Counted from the first letter of the stretch, positions 1-8,483 are shown. The stretch is 15,955 nucleotides of DNA from Dictyocoela muelleri (GCA_016256075.1 SDVU01000287.1:1-15955); one strand, 5' to 3'. Notes: a model not told the origin generated them from the sequence alone. Program-made: numbers and translations.

Positions 1-613
1 ACCATCAATTTTAATTTTTCCCCAGTCATAGAAACAGTAAAAGCTATTGTAAGTCTCTCAATAAGCTTTTTAAATCCTTTTAGAGGTGTTTTTGAAATAC
101 TTTTTGAAGGCATTAATCGATAGTATAAGCCTGTTTCATTCATATTAAAGACATTTTTTGCATCATATTCATTTATAATTTTTTTGATTTTTTCAGCATA
201 ATACTCAATTGATTTTGAATTAAGCCTGTCATTTCCTCAGTCGAGCTGTATGCTTAATAACCCTTTCGCTTTTAAAATCTGCATAGAGTTCCATTTGATA
301 AGCGAAAATTAATAAATTTCAATTTATTTGCCAATTGGTTAGACTTACTTCGAATTAAATCATCTGTAACCGGATTGTTACGCGCTTCCTGTGCATCCAT
401 CCAAATTTTTAGCGCCTCTTAAACCTTCTCAAATTTTCCATGTGTGAGTCTCTTAGCATCTTTCCTTTCATTATGCACAAAATCATATTTAATTTTTTCT
501 TTATTGCATAAAATATTTCTATAGGAAGTTTGATCAATTTCAAGTTTAAATTTATTCTCAAAATATGATTTTAATGATGCAAAAATTATTTTTGTATGCT
601 TTTCTTTATACAA
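1..613 (-). pseudogene. pogo/Tigger transposase (CENP-B HTH plus DDE start), decayed and partial
   Basis: The reading starts at an ATG at 613 (MYKEKHTKII) and continues off the left edge. A stop occurs after FEKV at about 419. The same frame then goes on as EALKIWMDAQEARNNPVTDD and a stretch ending LSNGTLCRF, which is the CENP-B-type helix-turn-helix half found in pogo transposases (W..., R.NPV, SNG.L.RF). Further stops and shifts follow, then NVFNMNETGLYYRLMPSK (about 100-165), the region of the first catalytic aspartate. Here the expected D of DETG reads N. The last legible part, near position 1, resembles the ERLTIAFTVSMTGEK segment. Normal family length is 400-500 residues, so only the first half is in view. 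The gene cannot be active in this form. Confidence 0.85.
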
Positions 614-844
614 AACTATTTCTTATTTCTGTTTAATCTTCAAATGCCATCTTTTTTTTAAGGGCTAAAACTTACTGAAATTTATTTAGACACAAAAAAT
701 AAATATTTGGAATTACCGAATAGGCGAGTTGATCCGATTATCCGGGTTTTTAAAAAATAATATGTGTTAAAACTTAGAAATTTTAAAATTTTCAAATCTA
801 TATGCCGATTAAATGGGCCGCCAATTAGCCGGGTCGCCGATTGT

Positions 845-857
845 CCGTGTATGACTG
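845..857 (-). repeat. pogo/Tigger terminal inverted repeat end (TA target at 858-859)
   Basis: The minus strand starts CAGTCATACACGG directly next to a TA dinucleotide. The partner TIR would lie left of the window and was not seen. Confidence 0.7.
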
Positions 858-859
858 TA

Positions 860-1249
860 TAATATATTTAAAAGTTAAAGATAATCAAAAATTTATTATA
901 AAAGCCGAGGGAAAATTAAAACTAGAGGAAAACATTTTATTTTTAATTTTTTTCCTCACTAATATGAATTTTAAATTTTATAAAACGATGAATATTTAAA
1001 TTTTTCTTTCCAACCTTATTATTTTCCCTACAAATTTATAATTTCTCTCCACCTTTATTAACAACTCTTGCTTAAAATTGAATTATGGGAAAAAATTAAC
1101 TAAAAATTTTCCACACCCCTATAATTTTTATATAGTTTTATATTAAATTTTGCCATTTTTTCTCGCCGACCTTATAATTTATCTCTGCCCTTATAATTAA
1201 CTCTTACATATGACACTTTTAAAGTTTCTTTTGTTATAATTATATTTTC
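860..1249. other. AT-rich spacer without a gene
   Basis: No reading frame of note was found on either strand. The stretch contains several loose copies of a phrase like CCTTATAATT or CCTACAAATT with CTC in between (about 1012-1200), and an imperfect palindrome GAGGAAAA...TTTTCCTC at 926-957. It may be the worn 3' non-coding part of the outer pogo element, but no terminal repeat matching its other end (5750) could be found here. Confidence 0.4.
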
Positions 1250-1489
1250 TCAATTCCAATAAAAACTTAAAATCGGTCATCTTTAAGATTATTTTGCAAG
1301 TATTTGATAAGATTTATCAGTGAATCTTTAAATATATTTTTTCTAATTATATTAACAATACTATCATATTTGTAATCTTTTTGTTCATTTATTATATTCA
1401 CATACCAATATCAGATTCAATTAAATCATCTATTTCCTTTTCAGATTGACTACATATTATTTCATTCTTTTCCTTGTAACTTATAATAA
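1250..1489 (-). pseudogene. C-terminal fragment of the outer pogo/Tigger transposase
   Basis: The minus strand reads EKNEIICSQSEKEIDDLIES and later NEQKDYKYDSIVNIIRKN in a shifted frame, closing near 1270. Acidic DDLIE-like stretches followed by a helical tail are usual at the end of Tigger transposases; the younger copy at about 5100-5330 has the same layout (EEIDCYIEEEI...). The fragment stops exactly at the Merlin target duplication (1490-1498), and the frame resumes beyond it at 2612. That junction supports the assignment. On its own, the similarity of this segment would be weak. Confidence 0.5.
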
Positions 1490-1498
1490 AAAATCATC
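1490..1498. repeat. Merlin target site duplication, left copy
   Basis: AAAATCATC lies directly outside the left inverted repeat and is repeated exactly at 2611-2619. Nine bases fits the 8-9 bp duplication known for Merlin elements. Confidence 0.85.
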
Positions 1499-1525
1499 GT
1501 GCTTCCTTTACTTTTGAGCCTACCA
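1499..1525 (+). repeat. Merlin left terminal inverted repeat
   Basis: The core CTTTACTTTTGAGCCTACCA matches the right repeat (2585-2610, minus strand) with few mismatches. Confidence 0.85.
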
Positions 1526-1689
1526 CTTGGATCACTACTTTAATGTAAAAATTAAATAGAATTTTGTTAAATAAACCAAATAAAAATATAAAAATTTGAA
1601 AAATAATATAGTTTAATACCTTTTTAATTAAAATTTTTTAACTAAATAGTAATTTTAAAATTTCAACATACAAATATTGAAATTCATAG

Positions 1690-2520
1690 GAACTAATTCC
1701 TACTAAAAATCTTCTCTTAAACGTATATTCATTGATACATTCATCAATGTTACATCTTTTAACACCATTTTATTTTCTCTTTGTACATTTAAGGTGTGAC
1801 AAAAAGGACTCAATGTCATTTGTATGTTCACTTTTTTCGTTAACAAATCCTTGTTTATGAATTACGATATAGTGATTCAAAAACAATCTCGATGAAACTT
1901 CAGGATAACATGGATATCCATCTGTGTAAAATTTGGATCCCTGATAAATTTTGGTTTTTAAAACATTAATAATGGTTTTGCCTTTCGATTTATTATTTTT
2001 TTTAGGAAAAAATTTTGCTTATTATTCACATCAATTGTCCCAAAAATCCATATTGTTTCTGGGGTTTAATTATCGGTAGTAGTTGTGTTCTAATAGATCC
2101 TCGCCTAGAAACTACGGTTTCATAAATTCAGACTTCTTTCCCTAAAAGAATAGGTCTTTCATCACAATATTTCTTATAAAAATCTCACAGCTCTTTTTTA
2201 ATTTTGAAAATTGTTTCGGAAGACAAATTATACCAGATATATAATTGTTCATAAGTGCAATTGGTCATTAAAAGATATATTATATGTATATATTTATTTA
2301 GAGGAATATTCACATGATGCAATGTCTCCCTTTTTTGACATCCTTTTGTAGAACACTTATATAAAATCTTTTTGGTGCCATGTGATGTGAAAATCCGAAA
2401 TTTAGTTATTCCATTGCAATTACTGCAAATTTTACTCTCCTTTACAATATTATTTTCAATTAAAAAATTAAAAGTTTCATTAATGTCAATAAAAATTTTA
2501 TTAATTAAATTTAAATCCAT
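1690..2520 (-). pseudogene. Merlin transposase (DDE_Tnp_IS1595/ISXO2-like), broken
   Basis: The frame starts at an ATG at 2520, with a CCC triplet at 2523-2525 as in host genes here. Residues 32-35 (CSNC) and a later CSTKGC form the N-terminal zinc ribbon of this family, followed by PLNKYIHIIYLLM (the usual PLRKWF..IYLL). A stop occurs after residue 111 (about 2185). The same frame continues as DFYKKYCDERPILLGKEV, stop, then IYETVVSRRG, which corresponds to VEIDES in the family and has Y in place of the first catalytic D. Shifted frames then give TIWIFGTIDVNN, GSKFYTDGYPCYPE (second catalytic D) and NEKSEHTNDIESFLSHLK (third catalytic site). At least two stops and two frameshifts are present. 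The family assignment is firm; the gene is dead. Confidence 0.85.
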
Positions 2521-2562
2521 TAGGGTCCCCTTTAAAAATTTTTATTAAAAAAATTTTGCTTA

Positions 2563-2605
2563 ACTTTACTTTTGTGCCTACAAATTGTAGACTCAAAAGT
2601 AAAGA
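2563..2605. repeat. Palindrome of two Merlin terminal repeats at the right end
   Basis: CTTTACTTTTGTGCCTACAA is followed after three bases by the inverted copy TTGTAGACTCAAAAGTAAAG. The second half is the genuine right TIR; the first half is an additional copy facing it. On a single strand this could form a stable hairpin. Confidence 0.85.
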
Positions 2606-2610
2606 AGCCC
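2585..2610 (-). repeat. Merlin right terminal inverted repeat
   Basis: Read on the minus strand it begins GGGCTTCTTTACTTTTGAG, matching the left end at 1499. Confidence 0.85.
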
Positions 2611-2619
2611 AAAATCATC
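2611..2619. repeat. Merlin target site duplication, right copy
   Basis: An exact AAAATCATC copy of 1490-1498. Confidence 0.85.
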
Positions 2620-3638
2620 GTAGTTTTTTGGGTCACGAATAGATGTTTTGGTAAAAAAATCATTATAAATTTTAATTTATGTGGGTAAAATATTCTTTGA
2701 AAAAAATGTTTAAAACAGTTGTATATTGTATTTTCAGAAACCTTTTTTATGAAAAATCGGAAAATCAAGCAACTTCTCTTAAATTTATTTCAAAATACAA
2801 TTCATCAAAATCAGATCCATTTTAAATTTTTTCAATAATTGAATTCAATTTAATTAAATAAAATAAGTTTTACAGAATTTTATTATTCCAAATATCATAG
2901 GCTGGAAAATTACAGTAGATTTTTTAAAGAAATAATATATCTATATTTTAATGTGACAAAGTTATTTTTGAGATGGATAATACTCAATTTAAATCAGTAT
3001 TTTACAATGTTCGGGGCTCAATACCTGATTGAAATTTCTTAATAATTTATCAAATATGATATTTGTAGTCCACGCCTTATTTGAATATTTTTATTCTAGA
3101 AAGTTATTTGGATAAAATGATTCTAAACTTCGTGGATTTTTATATTCCCCAATCATTAAAGGCTAAATTTATGAGACCAGTAAGATTTACACAAAGCAAT
3201 ATCGATATTCGTTTTTTAATTTTTTATGTCATAGGCTTATGTTTTTTCAAACACTTTCAGATGAAATTAGTTTATAAAAAACTCCTGTTTCATCTAAATT
3301 ATAGATACTTTTTTTTCGCCATAAACATTTTTTCTTTTCTTTTACCAAACTTATAAATCTTGAAAAACCGGCGCCTTTTGCTGTATATGTTTTACCGGAA
3401 AGATTTTTTAATTAAACCTATTTCTTTTTTTTCGAGAAACCCTGCAGAATTTTTAAAATTAGTTAATTCAGGTTTTTTATTGCAAAATATGCTGCTTTAT
3501 TTTTAGTAAATTATCATTTATTATCACCCTTTTGATTCCTTAATCTCAATATATAAATTTAATTCTTTGTCTAATTGTGGGTAATTTAATTCTACCACGT
3601 TTTTCTGTTTTATTTATTTATTATGGGTTTTTTGATAA
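2612..3638 (-). pseudogene. Outer pogo/Tigger transposase, central part (HTH end and DDE domain)
   Basis: Minus-strand pieces appear in the family order. NVVELNYPQLDKELNLYIEI (about 3545-3605) is the entry to the CENP-B-type HTH. SIYNLDETGVFYKLISSES (about 3250-3310) is the first catalytic block with an intact DETG. LMIGEYKNPRSLESFYPNN (about 3115-3175) is the usual PLVIGK.KNPR segment. KILILIEYYPS-like and STVIFQP pieces (about 2905-3000) are the second catalytic block and the P.N.T...QP motif. SDFDELYFEINLREVA and SENTIYNCFKH (about 2700-2815) are the region before the C-terminus. Many stops and shifts separate them. A plus-strand frame in the same stretch (3081-3356) is only its mirror. 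Confidence 0.75.
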
Positions 3639-3640
3639 TA
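3639..3640. repeat. TA target site of the nested pogo element, left copy
   Basis: TA directly precedes GAGTCAGATTCCTC; the partner TA is at 5433-5434. Confidence 0.7.
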
Positions 3641-5432
3641 GAGTCAGATTCCTCTAATATGAACGTCATCTAATTGAAAATCATCTAATTTGAACATAAA
3701 ATTCATTTTTCATTTTTATTTCACGTAATTATAATATGTGTTCACATTAGAGACATAAATTCCTCATTCTGAACATGAACATGGAAAACCTCAATATTTG
3801 TGTATAAAATACGACTTTTGTAATGCCTCTAGAATTATGAACACTCAAAAAGAAAAAAAAAAGATTGACTGTGGTAGAAGAAAAGGTAGAAATTTTAGTG
3901 TTTTTAAAAACAAATCCCTTCATTTATCAAAGATCTCTAACAAAGAAATTTTTAATTTCTCTCGGTTCGATTAATAATATTATTAAGAAAAGTGCCAATA
4001 TTTATTCTTTTTTGAATCAAATGAGAATCTCAACTTGTAAGAACGAATAGAATACCAACAGATACACATGTTTTTGACCAAAAAAAATATATGAATGGTT
4101 TTGAAATAAACGAACAAGAAATTTTTTGATCTCACGAGACAATTTGAAAGAGATGGGATTAAATCTTGCTAAAAAATATGATGTAAAAGATTTTAAAGCG
4201 TCTGATGTATTTATAAATAGAATCCAACAAGACATAAAATCAAATCAAGGTGTGTTGTAGGAGAGTCGGGAATTGTAAAGACTGATACAATTAAGGACTT
4301 TAAATGGTTCTATAATTCAATGCTAACTATAATATGAACCAAAGAACATATTTAACGCAGACGAGACTGTTTTGTTTTGGAGACATAATGATAATCGAAC
4401 TCTAGTCGTTAATGAACACGAAAAGCATCAAGTAAATTTTCTAAAGAGAGAGTAACGATTTTATTTTGTGTAAGTTTAAAAGGGGAAAAAATGAAGCCTG
4501 TCTTTATAGGAAAAGCCAAATCACTATATTATTTTAAGGGTAAAAAACTTACTAATCTTAATCTTATATATAAAAACAACCACAAAACCTGGATGGGCCT
4601 TGGTATATTTATAAAATGGCTTGATTTAATCAACGATGAGATGATATCTAGCAATCGTAAGATATTGCTTGTTCTAGATAATACTACTGTTCATCCAATT
4701 GACGCAGAATATTCGAACATTGAAATTATATTTTTTCTACCGAATGTAACTTTATTAATCCTACCATGTGATCACGAATTCATAAAGATTTTTAAAGATT
4801 TTTATAAAGGATATTTAAATAAGAAAATTTTTGTTAGAATTAGATGAATGTTCAGATGGACTTGGAAATAGTGATGTAACAAAAAATTACATTTTACGAT
4901 TCAATGGTGTTTATTCACAAGGCCTGGAATGATGTGACAGAAAAAACAATAAAAAACCGCTTTAACAAAGCTCTGGAGTATATCAATTTGTTGTTAAATC
5001 CACAAAATCAAGATATAAATGACATTTTTGATGAGTAATTCCCAATATGTGCTGAATTGATGATGACACACAGTTTTTAGATTCCATTTGTGTAAATGAA
5101 GAGATTGATTGCTATATTGAAGAAGAAATTTCGAGCAACAATATTGTAACAAGTATTGATGCCTATAAATATTTAGAAAAGGCAGAATATTGGTTTCTAA
5201 ATAATTGTGCTGAGAAGCTAGACATGATATTAGAATTAAAAGATTCTATAATTGAAGAGAAAGCTAAAAGAGCACCTAAAAACAGACTATTTGATCAAAA
5301 AATAAAAATAAAATATATTTTCTCTTAAATCTACGTTTTATTCATTTATTTTTCTACTATGGACACATTAAGTCTAATTTTAACAGGGCGAAAATTTGTA
5401 AATTTAGTGTTCACATTAGAAGGATTTAACTG
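3641..5432 (+). mobile_element. Nested pogo/Tigger DNA transposon, full length, decayed
   Basis: The 1792-bp element has matching ends: the left is GAGTCAGATTCCTCTAATAT and the right, on the minus strand, is CAGTTAAATCCTTCTAATGT. Both continue into GAAC, with TA on either side. Short direct and inverted copies of a CATCTAATTTGAAC-like motif lie just inside the left end (3655-3700, 3742-3785) and in front of the right end (about 5370-5420), as expected for transposase-binding subterminal repeats. The transposase frame lies between, in the plus direction. The element interrupts the N-terminal part of the older pogo transposase, so it arrived later. Confidence 0.9.
3865..5328 (+). pseudogene. 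pogo/Tigger transposase (HTH, CENP-B HTH, DDE_1), broken
   Basis: The first frame (3865-4050, TVVEEKVEILVFLKTNP... TKKFLISLGSINNIIKK) is the N-terminal psq/pogo helix-turn-helix. The next pieces RNFLISRDNLKEMGLNLAKK and DFKASDVFINRIQQDIKSN (about 4120-4245) are the CENP-B-type HTH. The catalytic core follows: NIFNADETVLFWRHND (about 4340-4395; DETV where the family has DETG), then an open stretch at 4491-4847 with KPVFIGKAKS, KILLVLDNTTVHP (second D) and FFLPNVTLLILPCD, the hallmark LPPN.TS..QPCD. KAWNDVTEKTIKNRFNKALE (about 4912-4980) and an acidic tail end the gene. Several stops and frameshifts break it. Its similarity to the family is much easier to read than in the outer copy, in line with a younger age. 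Confidence 0.85.
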
Positions 5433-5434
5433 TA

Positions 5435-5640
5435 TTAAAGGAGTTTTTTATAAAATGATTTTTTTTCGAAAAATTTAAATGTTAAATTAGTGTGTAATAT
5501 ATGCCTCTAATTGCTCACATTCTTTATGTTATTATTGGTTGCTGTATTCAATTATTTCAATTTTTGGTTGTATATGAGTCTCGTTTATTTTTTGTATTTC
5601 CTGAAGTATTATTTCTTTAAAAAATAGCAAATTGTGGAAA
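5435..5640 (-). pseudogene. N-terminal fragment of the outer pogo/Tigger transposase
   Basis: The minus strand reads THIQPKIEIIEYSNQ at about 5532-5580. This resembles the start of pogo transposases (short basic lead, then an EKIEIIE helix). The piece lies between the right end of the outer element and the nested pogo insertion. The match is short, and position supports it more than sequence. Confidence 0.4.
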
Positions 5641-5721
5641 TGGCAAATTCAAGAGAATTTTGCTTTTAAGTAACTTAAACATTATTATTTCTTGGCCAAT
5701 TTCAGATAAATGGTAAATTCG

Positions 5722-5750
5722 GGAAATGTCAAATTCGAGAGAATTTACTG
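5722..5750 (-). repeat. Outer pogo element terminal repeat
   Basis: Minus strand CAGTAAATTCTCTCGAATTT, next to TA at 5751-5752. A near-identical motif recurs at 5636-5660 in the same direction. Confidence 0.7.
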
Positions 5751-5881
5751 TATAAGTAAAATATTATTGAAAATAACCTTTTTGTTATAAAAATAAATCC
5801 AAGGGTTCTTAAATAAAATAAGGATATAACCAAATTTTTCAAAAAAAAGCGGTGCGTATATAATCAAAATCACAAGTAAAT

Positions 5882-5959
5882 ATTTATACATTGAAAGTAT
5901 GAAAAAAATTAAATTATATTTGAGTTTTCATAACAAGTTACTATAGGTGGCATATTTTT
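5882..5959 (+). repeat. 78-bp direct repeat, left copy, flanking the MULE
   Basis: It aligns without gaps to 7662-7739 with five differences. The MULE left end starts six bases after this copy. It begins ATTTATACATTGAAAGTATG. It is far longer than any MULE target duplication. Confidence 0.9.
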
Positions 5960-5965
5960 CGTTAT

Positions 5966-6028
5966 GTGACAACTTGCCTATAGGCGAGTTGTCACCTAAC
6001 GCAAAAATTTAAATGGTGACAACTCGCC
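5966..6028 (+). repeat. MULE left terminal inverted repeat
   Basis: Three copies of the GTGACAACTYGCC module in +/-/+ order, the first two forming a hairpin with a four-base loop (TATA). It matches the right end read inward. Confidence 0.8.
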
Positions 6029-6176
6029 AAAAAACATTAAAAAACATTTAATTAAGATTGTGAACGATATATAATGAAAAATAATATAAATTGTTATTAT
6101 AATATTAATAAATTAAATTTTTTTTTCTGTTTTACAAAATAAACAATAAAATTTCATATTAAAAAAGTAAAATCAT

Positions 6177-7510
6177 TTATTGAGTTTTCCAACCTAACAA
6201 ATTATCAAGGGATTCAAAAAATTTATCATCATTGAATAAATAATAATTTTTAACTATTATACGATTTTTTTCTCCTTAGCACAATTTTCATCAAAAACCC
6301 CAAATCGATTCCGTTTGAAGCTTAAATTAGCTTTTATCTTATTCCTTCCTCTTCTTTCTAAAGTAAAGTTATCAAACGAGCAATATTAGGATGCGAAATA
6401 TGAGATTTATTACTTATACTTCGATGCCAAATTTACCGAATTCGTTGTCCTAGGTTGAAATTTTTTTTATTCTTTCATAACATGACCAAAATGAAAATAG
6501 ATATGCTGGGTCATTTTTATCAGAGCCTATGTAGACTTTTTCGATATATTTAAAAAATTATTTGAGAATATCAGTTAATAAATATTCATTAGCTAGTTTT
6601 TTGATACTCGAAAAACTCTTAGCAACTTCTGATGGTAAATAAAAAGATAAACTTAAAATATTTCTAATAATTTTTCTTAATTGAAAATTTTCTTTGTAAA
6701 ATTTTGTCAATCCTTCAAACTAAACCCTTCTCCAAATTATTTGAGAGAAATGGAAAAGGCAACCTACTGATTCTGATTTTACAAAAACATTTTGCACTGC
6801 ATTTACCAAACTCTTTTCAAAATCTGTTATTATTAATTCTGGCTGATAGTTAATTTTTTTAAGAATGGTATTAAATATTTTTTCATAAACAGACTGTGTT
6901 TTTGTTTTGCACAAAACATATGCTAGTGAAAAAGATCTGCCGAATAAATATTCATAGATAGAAATCAAATGCGTGAAGCCATATGATGCTATGTTACAAG
7001 TACCATCAATCATCCATATTTGTGATTTTTTTAAAAAAATTTATCTGAATATCTAAGGCGAAAAAAAACAATTCTTTCCTTATCATCTAACCCGCTATCG
7101 AATAATAAGAATTATTCATTTCGCAAATTTATTTTCAAAATTTCAGGAATATCATCAATAACTCTATTTTCGACAATAAAATTATTATTTCTCGTTCTGT
7201 TTATAGTTCTTGAAAGTGATTTCAGTTTTGGTAAGCTATTTATTTCAGAATATTTAAGTTCACTAGATATGCTAGTTATTACATCAATTGGGAGTTACTA
7301 GTATTTTGAGCTCTTTGTTTTAACTTATGCATTATTATTAAATTTTGAATCTCTTTTACATTTTTAACATGATTACTATGGTGTTTTACTATTGTAAGAT
7401 TGTTATTTGAATCGGTAGTAATTCTTGATTTGCACGATCTGAATTTGCATCGCCATAAAAGAATTCCATTTTCCTCTCTGACTTTGTTATAAATGTAAAA
7501 TTTATGAATA
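6177..7510 (-). pseudogene. MULE transposase (FLYWCH zinc finger and MULE domain), broken
   Basis: At 7420-7510 the minus strand reads KVREENGILLWRCKFRSCKS, then RITTDSNNNLTIVKHHSNHV. The C, C, H, H pattern with W.C and H..HV matches a FLYWCH finger. EILKINLRNE (about 7125) and LDDKERIVFFRLRYSD (about 7060) lie before the catalytic domain. The 97-residue open part (6720-7013) gives WMIDGTCNIASYGF with the first catalytic D, PELIITDFEKSLVNAVQNVF with the second D, and GCLFHFSQIIWRRV, a near-perfect pfam-MULE ending. After a stop, EGLTKFYKENFQLRKIIRNI and YLFSFWSCYERI continue the usual C-terminal part, closing at 6177 (GWKTQ). Several stops and shifts are present. The family assignment is firm. 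Confidence 0.85.
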
Positions 7511-7589
7511 AGTAGATCGTTATTTCACTGGCTCTTAAGAAAATAAATCATAAGGGTAAATGTAATTTTTAAAACAAATTTCATTTTTT

Positions 7590-7656
7590 GGCAAGTTGTC
7601 ACCTTTATCTGTTTTAGCGAGTTGGGTGACAACTCGCCCACAGACGAGTTGTCACC
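7590..7656 (-). repeat. MULE right terminal inverted repeat
   Basis: Three GGTGACAACTCGCC-type modules at 7590-7603, 7625-7638 and 7643-7656, mirror image of the left end. Confidence 0.8.
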
Positions 7657-7661
7657 CTGCC

Positions 7662-7739
7662 ATTTATACATTGAAAGTATGAAAATAATTAAATTATATT
7701 AGAGTTTTTATAACAAGTTACTATGGGTTGCATATTTTT
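7662..7739 (+). repeat. 78-bp direct repeat, right copy, flanking the MULE
   Basis: It starts five bases after the MULE right end and matches 5882-5959 with five differences and no gaps. Confidence 0.9.
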
Positions 7740-7742
7740 ATC

Positions 7743-7928
7743 TTATATTCTATCAATCAGAAATAAAGCTGAAATCAACGTGCCAAATATAGTAATTAGC
7801 CAAGAAAAACACAAATAAGGCTTAATTATTACATAAGCTCGTCTGTATAAATCTTTACAGACATCTTGAGTATATATCTCAGTGCAAAAAATAACATTGA
7901 CTATTTTTTGTAAATCCGATTTAATTGT
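7743..7928 (-). other. Short open frame with a possible membrane segment, doubtful
   Basis: The minus strand is open for 61 codons between stops. It ends YVIIKPYLCFSWLITIFGTL and ISALFLIDRI, a hydrophobic stretch of about 20 residues close to the C-terminus after a charged part (CKDLYRRAY). The frame has no ATG and no CCC element, so it is not a gene as it stands. It could be the 3' end of a decayed membrane protein gene or of an element, or chance. Codon content is less AI-biased than in the surrounding spacer. I do not recognise a family. Confidence 0.2.
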
Positions 7929-8282
7929 TTATAAATCATCTTAAATCTATATTTATTTTTATCATTTATAGAACGAGGTCAATTAAAATTAGAATTTACT
8001 TATAAGATAAAAAATTTGAATGAATCTAAACTGTTAAAAACCTACTTTTTAAATATAACACATTGAAATCATAATTTTTATTAAATGATTAATCAAAAAA
8101 ATTAACTGTGTTAATTTTATCTTTATTTAAAACTCTCACAATCTTACTCATAGCAATTCAAAAATAAATTTACATAAATTTATAGTGTATATTTAACAAA
8201 CGACTTATTCGTAAAGTTTAAAAAAAACCGAATGTCTAAAAATATGAAGAGATTCTTTATATTAAAAATAAGAATGTTATTA
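7929..8282. other. AT-rich spacer without a gene
   Basis: No coding frame, repeat or terminal-repeat signal that I can support was found on either strand. Confidence 0.5.
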
Positions 8283-8483
8283 CTAGGTCCTGGAAAAAAT
8301 CCGGTTTTGGGAAAAACAAATAAAAAAACATGCTTTCTTGATTGTAAAATACATGGCAAAAAATTAACATCCGATCAATTCTAATTATCTCAGATAGCTC
8401 TATAGTTTATAGAGTAAATATAATGTCTCAAATACATTTTTTCAAAGGTTTTTTTACAAACCAGGATTTTTATCGGACCATAG
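8283..8483. mobile_element. MITE-like element with ~34-bp inverted ends
   Basis: The left end CTAGGTCCTGGAAAAAATCC is mirrored by the right end, which on the minus strand starts CTATGGTCCGATAAAAATCC. The similarity continues for about 34 bases (GGTTTTGGGAAAAA versus GGTTTGTAAAAAAA). The interior is about 130 bases with no reading frame. A perfect 7-bp palindrome around CTCTATAGTTTATAGAG lies near the middle (8398-8414). The flanks read GTTATTA on the left and TTATTG on the right, so a 5-6 bp target duplication (TTATT) is possible. The parent transposon family is unknown; none of the other TIRs in the window match. Confidence 0.55.

Larger units (their letters stand above)
1..857 (-). mobile_element. 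pogo/Tigger DNA transposon, 5' part, cut by window edge
   Basis: Read on the minus strand, the outer end at 857 begins CAGTCATACACGGACAATCG, and a TA follows at 858-859. CAGT ends and TA target sites are typical of pogo/Tigger elements of the Tc1/mariner superfamily. The terminal 75 bases are clearly richer in G+C than the surroundings (783-857). Inside lies a decayed transposase reading frame that runs off the left edge. The other end is outside the window, so the full length is unknown. Confidence 0.85.
1499..2610 (-). mobile_element. Merlin (ISXO2/IS1016-type) DNA transposon, full length, decayed
   Basis: The 1112-bp element is bounded by inverted repeats. The left end reads GTGCTTCCTTTACTTTTGAG, and the right end read inward on the minus strand is GGGCTTCTTTACTTTTGAG. 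Both continue as CTACCA or CTACAA. Exact 9-bp duplications flank it. The minus-strand transposase frame fills 1690-2520. An extra, inverted copy of the terminal repeat sits just inside the right end (2563-2582), so that end is a palindrome. The insertion splits the outer pogo transposase. Ends and duplications are well kept, but the transposase has several stops and shifts, so the element is not autonomous. Confidence 0.9.
1250..5750 (-). mobile_element. Older pogo/Tigger element, interrupted by Merlin and by a second pogo element
   Basis: Minus-strand transposase fragments in family order lie on both sides of two younger insertions: 5435-5640 (N-terminus), 2612-3638 (HTH end and DDE domain) and about 1250-1489 (C-terminus). 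The right end, read on the minus strand, starts at 5750 with CAGTAAATTCTCTCGAATTT beside TA (5751-5752), the pogo pattern. A second copy of the same subterminal motif lies inside, at 5636-5660 versus 5722-5746, about 86 bases apart; these may be paired transposase-binding sites. The left boundary is uncertain because no matching TIR was found. The two nested elements make this one the oldest of the three. Confidence 0.75.
5966..7656 (-). mobile_element. Mutator-like element (MULE) with complex terminal repeats
   Basis: The 1691-bp element has related ends of about 70 bp built from the same 14-base module GGTGACAACTCGCC and its reverse. The left end holds modules at 5966-5978 (+), 5983-5996 (-) and 6015-6028 (+). 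The right end holds 7590-7603 (-), 7625-7638 (+) and 7643-7656 (-). Reading the right end inward reproduces the order seen at the left. Inside is a minus-strand MULE transposase with a FLYWCH finger. No clear 8-11 bp target duplication was seen. Instead, 78-bp direct repeats stand 5-6 bases outside both ends. Confidence 0.85.

Noticed and set aside
2532-2768. Minus-strand frame of 78 codons across the Merlin right end
   Set aside because: It joins transposon terminal repeats with a fragment of the outer pogo transposase and crosses the insertion site.
3081-3356. Plus-strand 91-codon frame, hydrophobic
   Set aside because: It is the mirror of the outer pogo transposase on the minus strand (DETG and KNPR blocks). 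It has no CCC element and no recognisable protein.
4017-4235. Minus-strand 72-codon frame
   Set aside because: It lies opposite the CENP-B HTH region of the nested pogo transposase, which explains the sequence.
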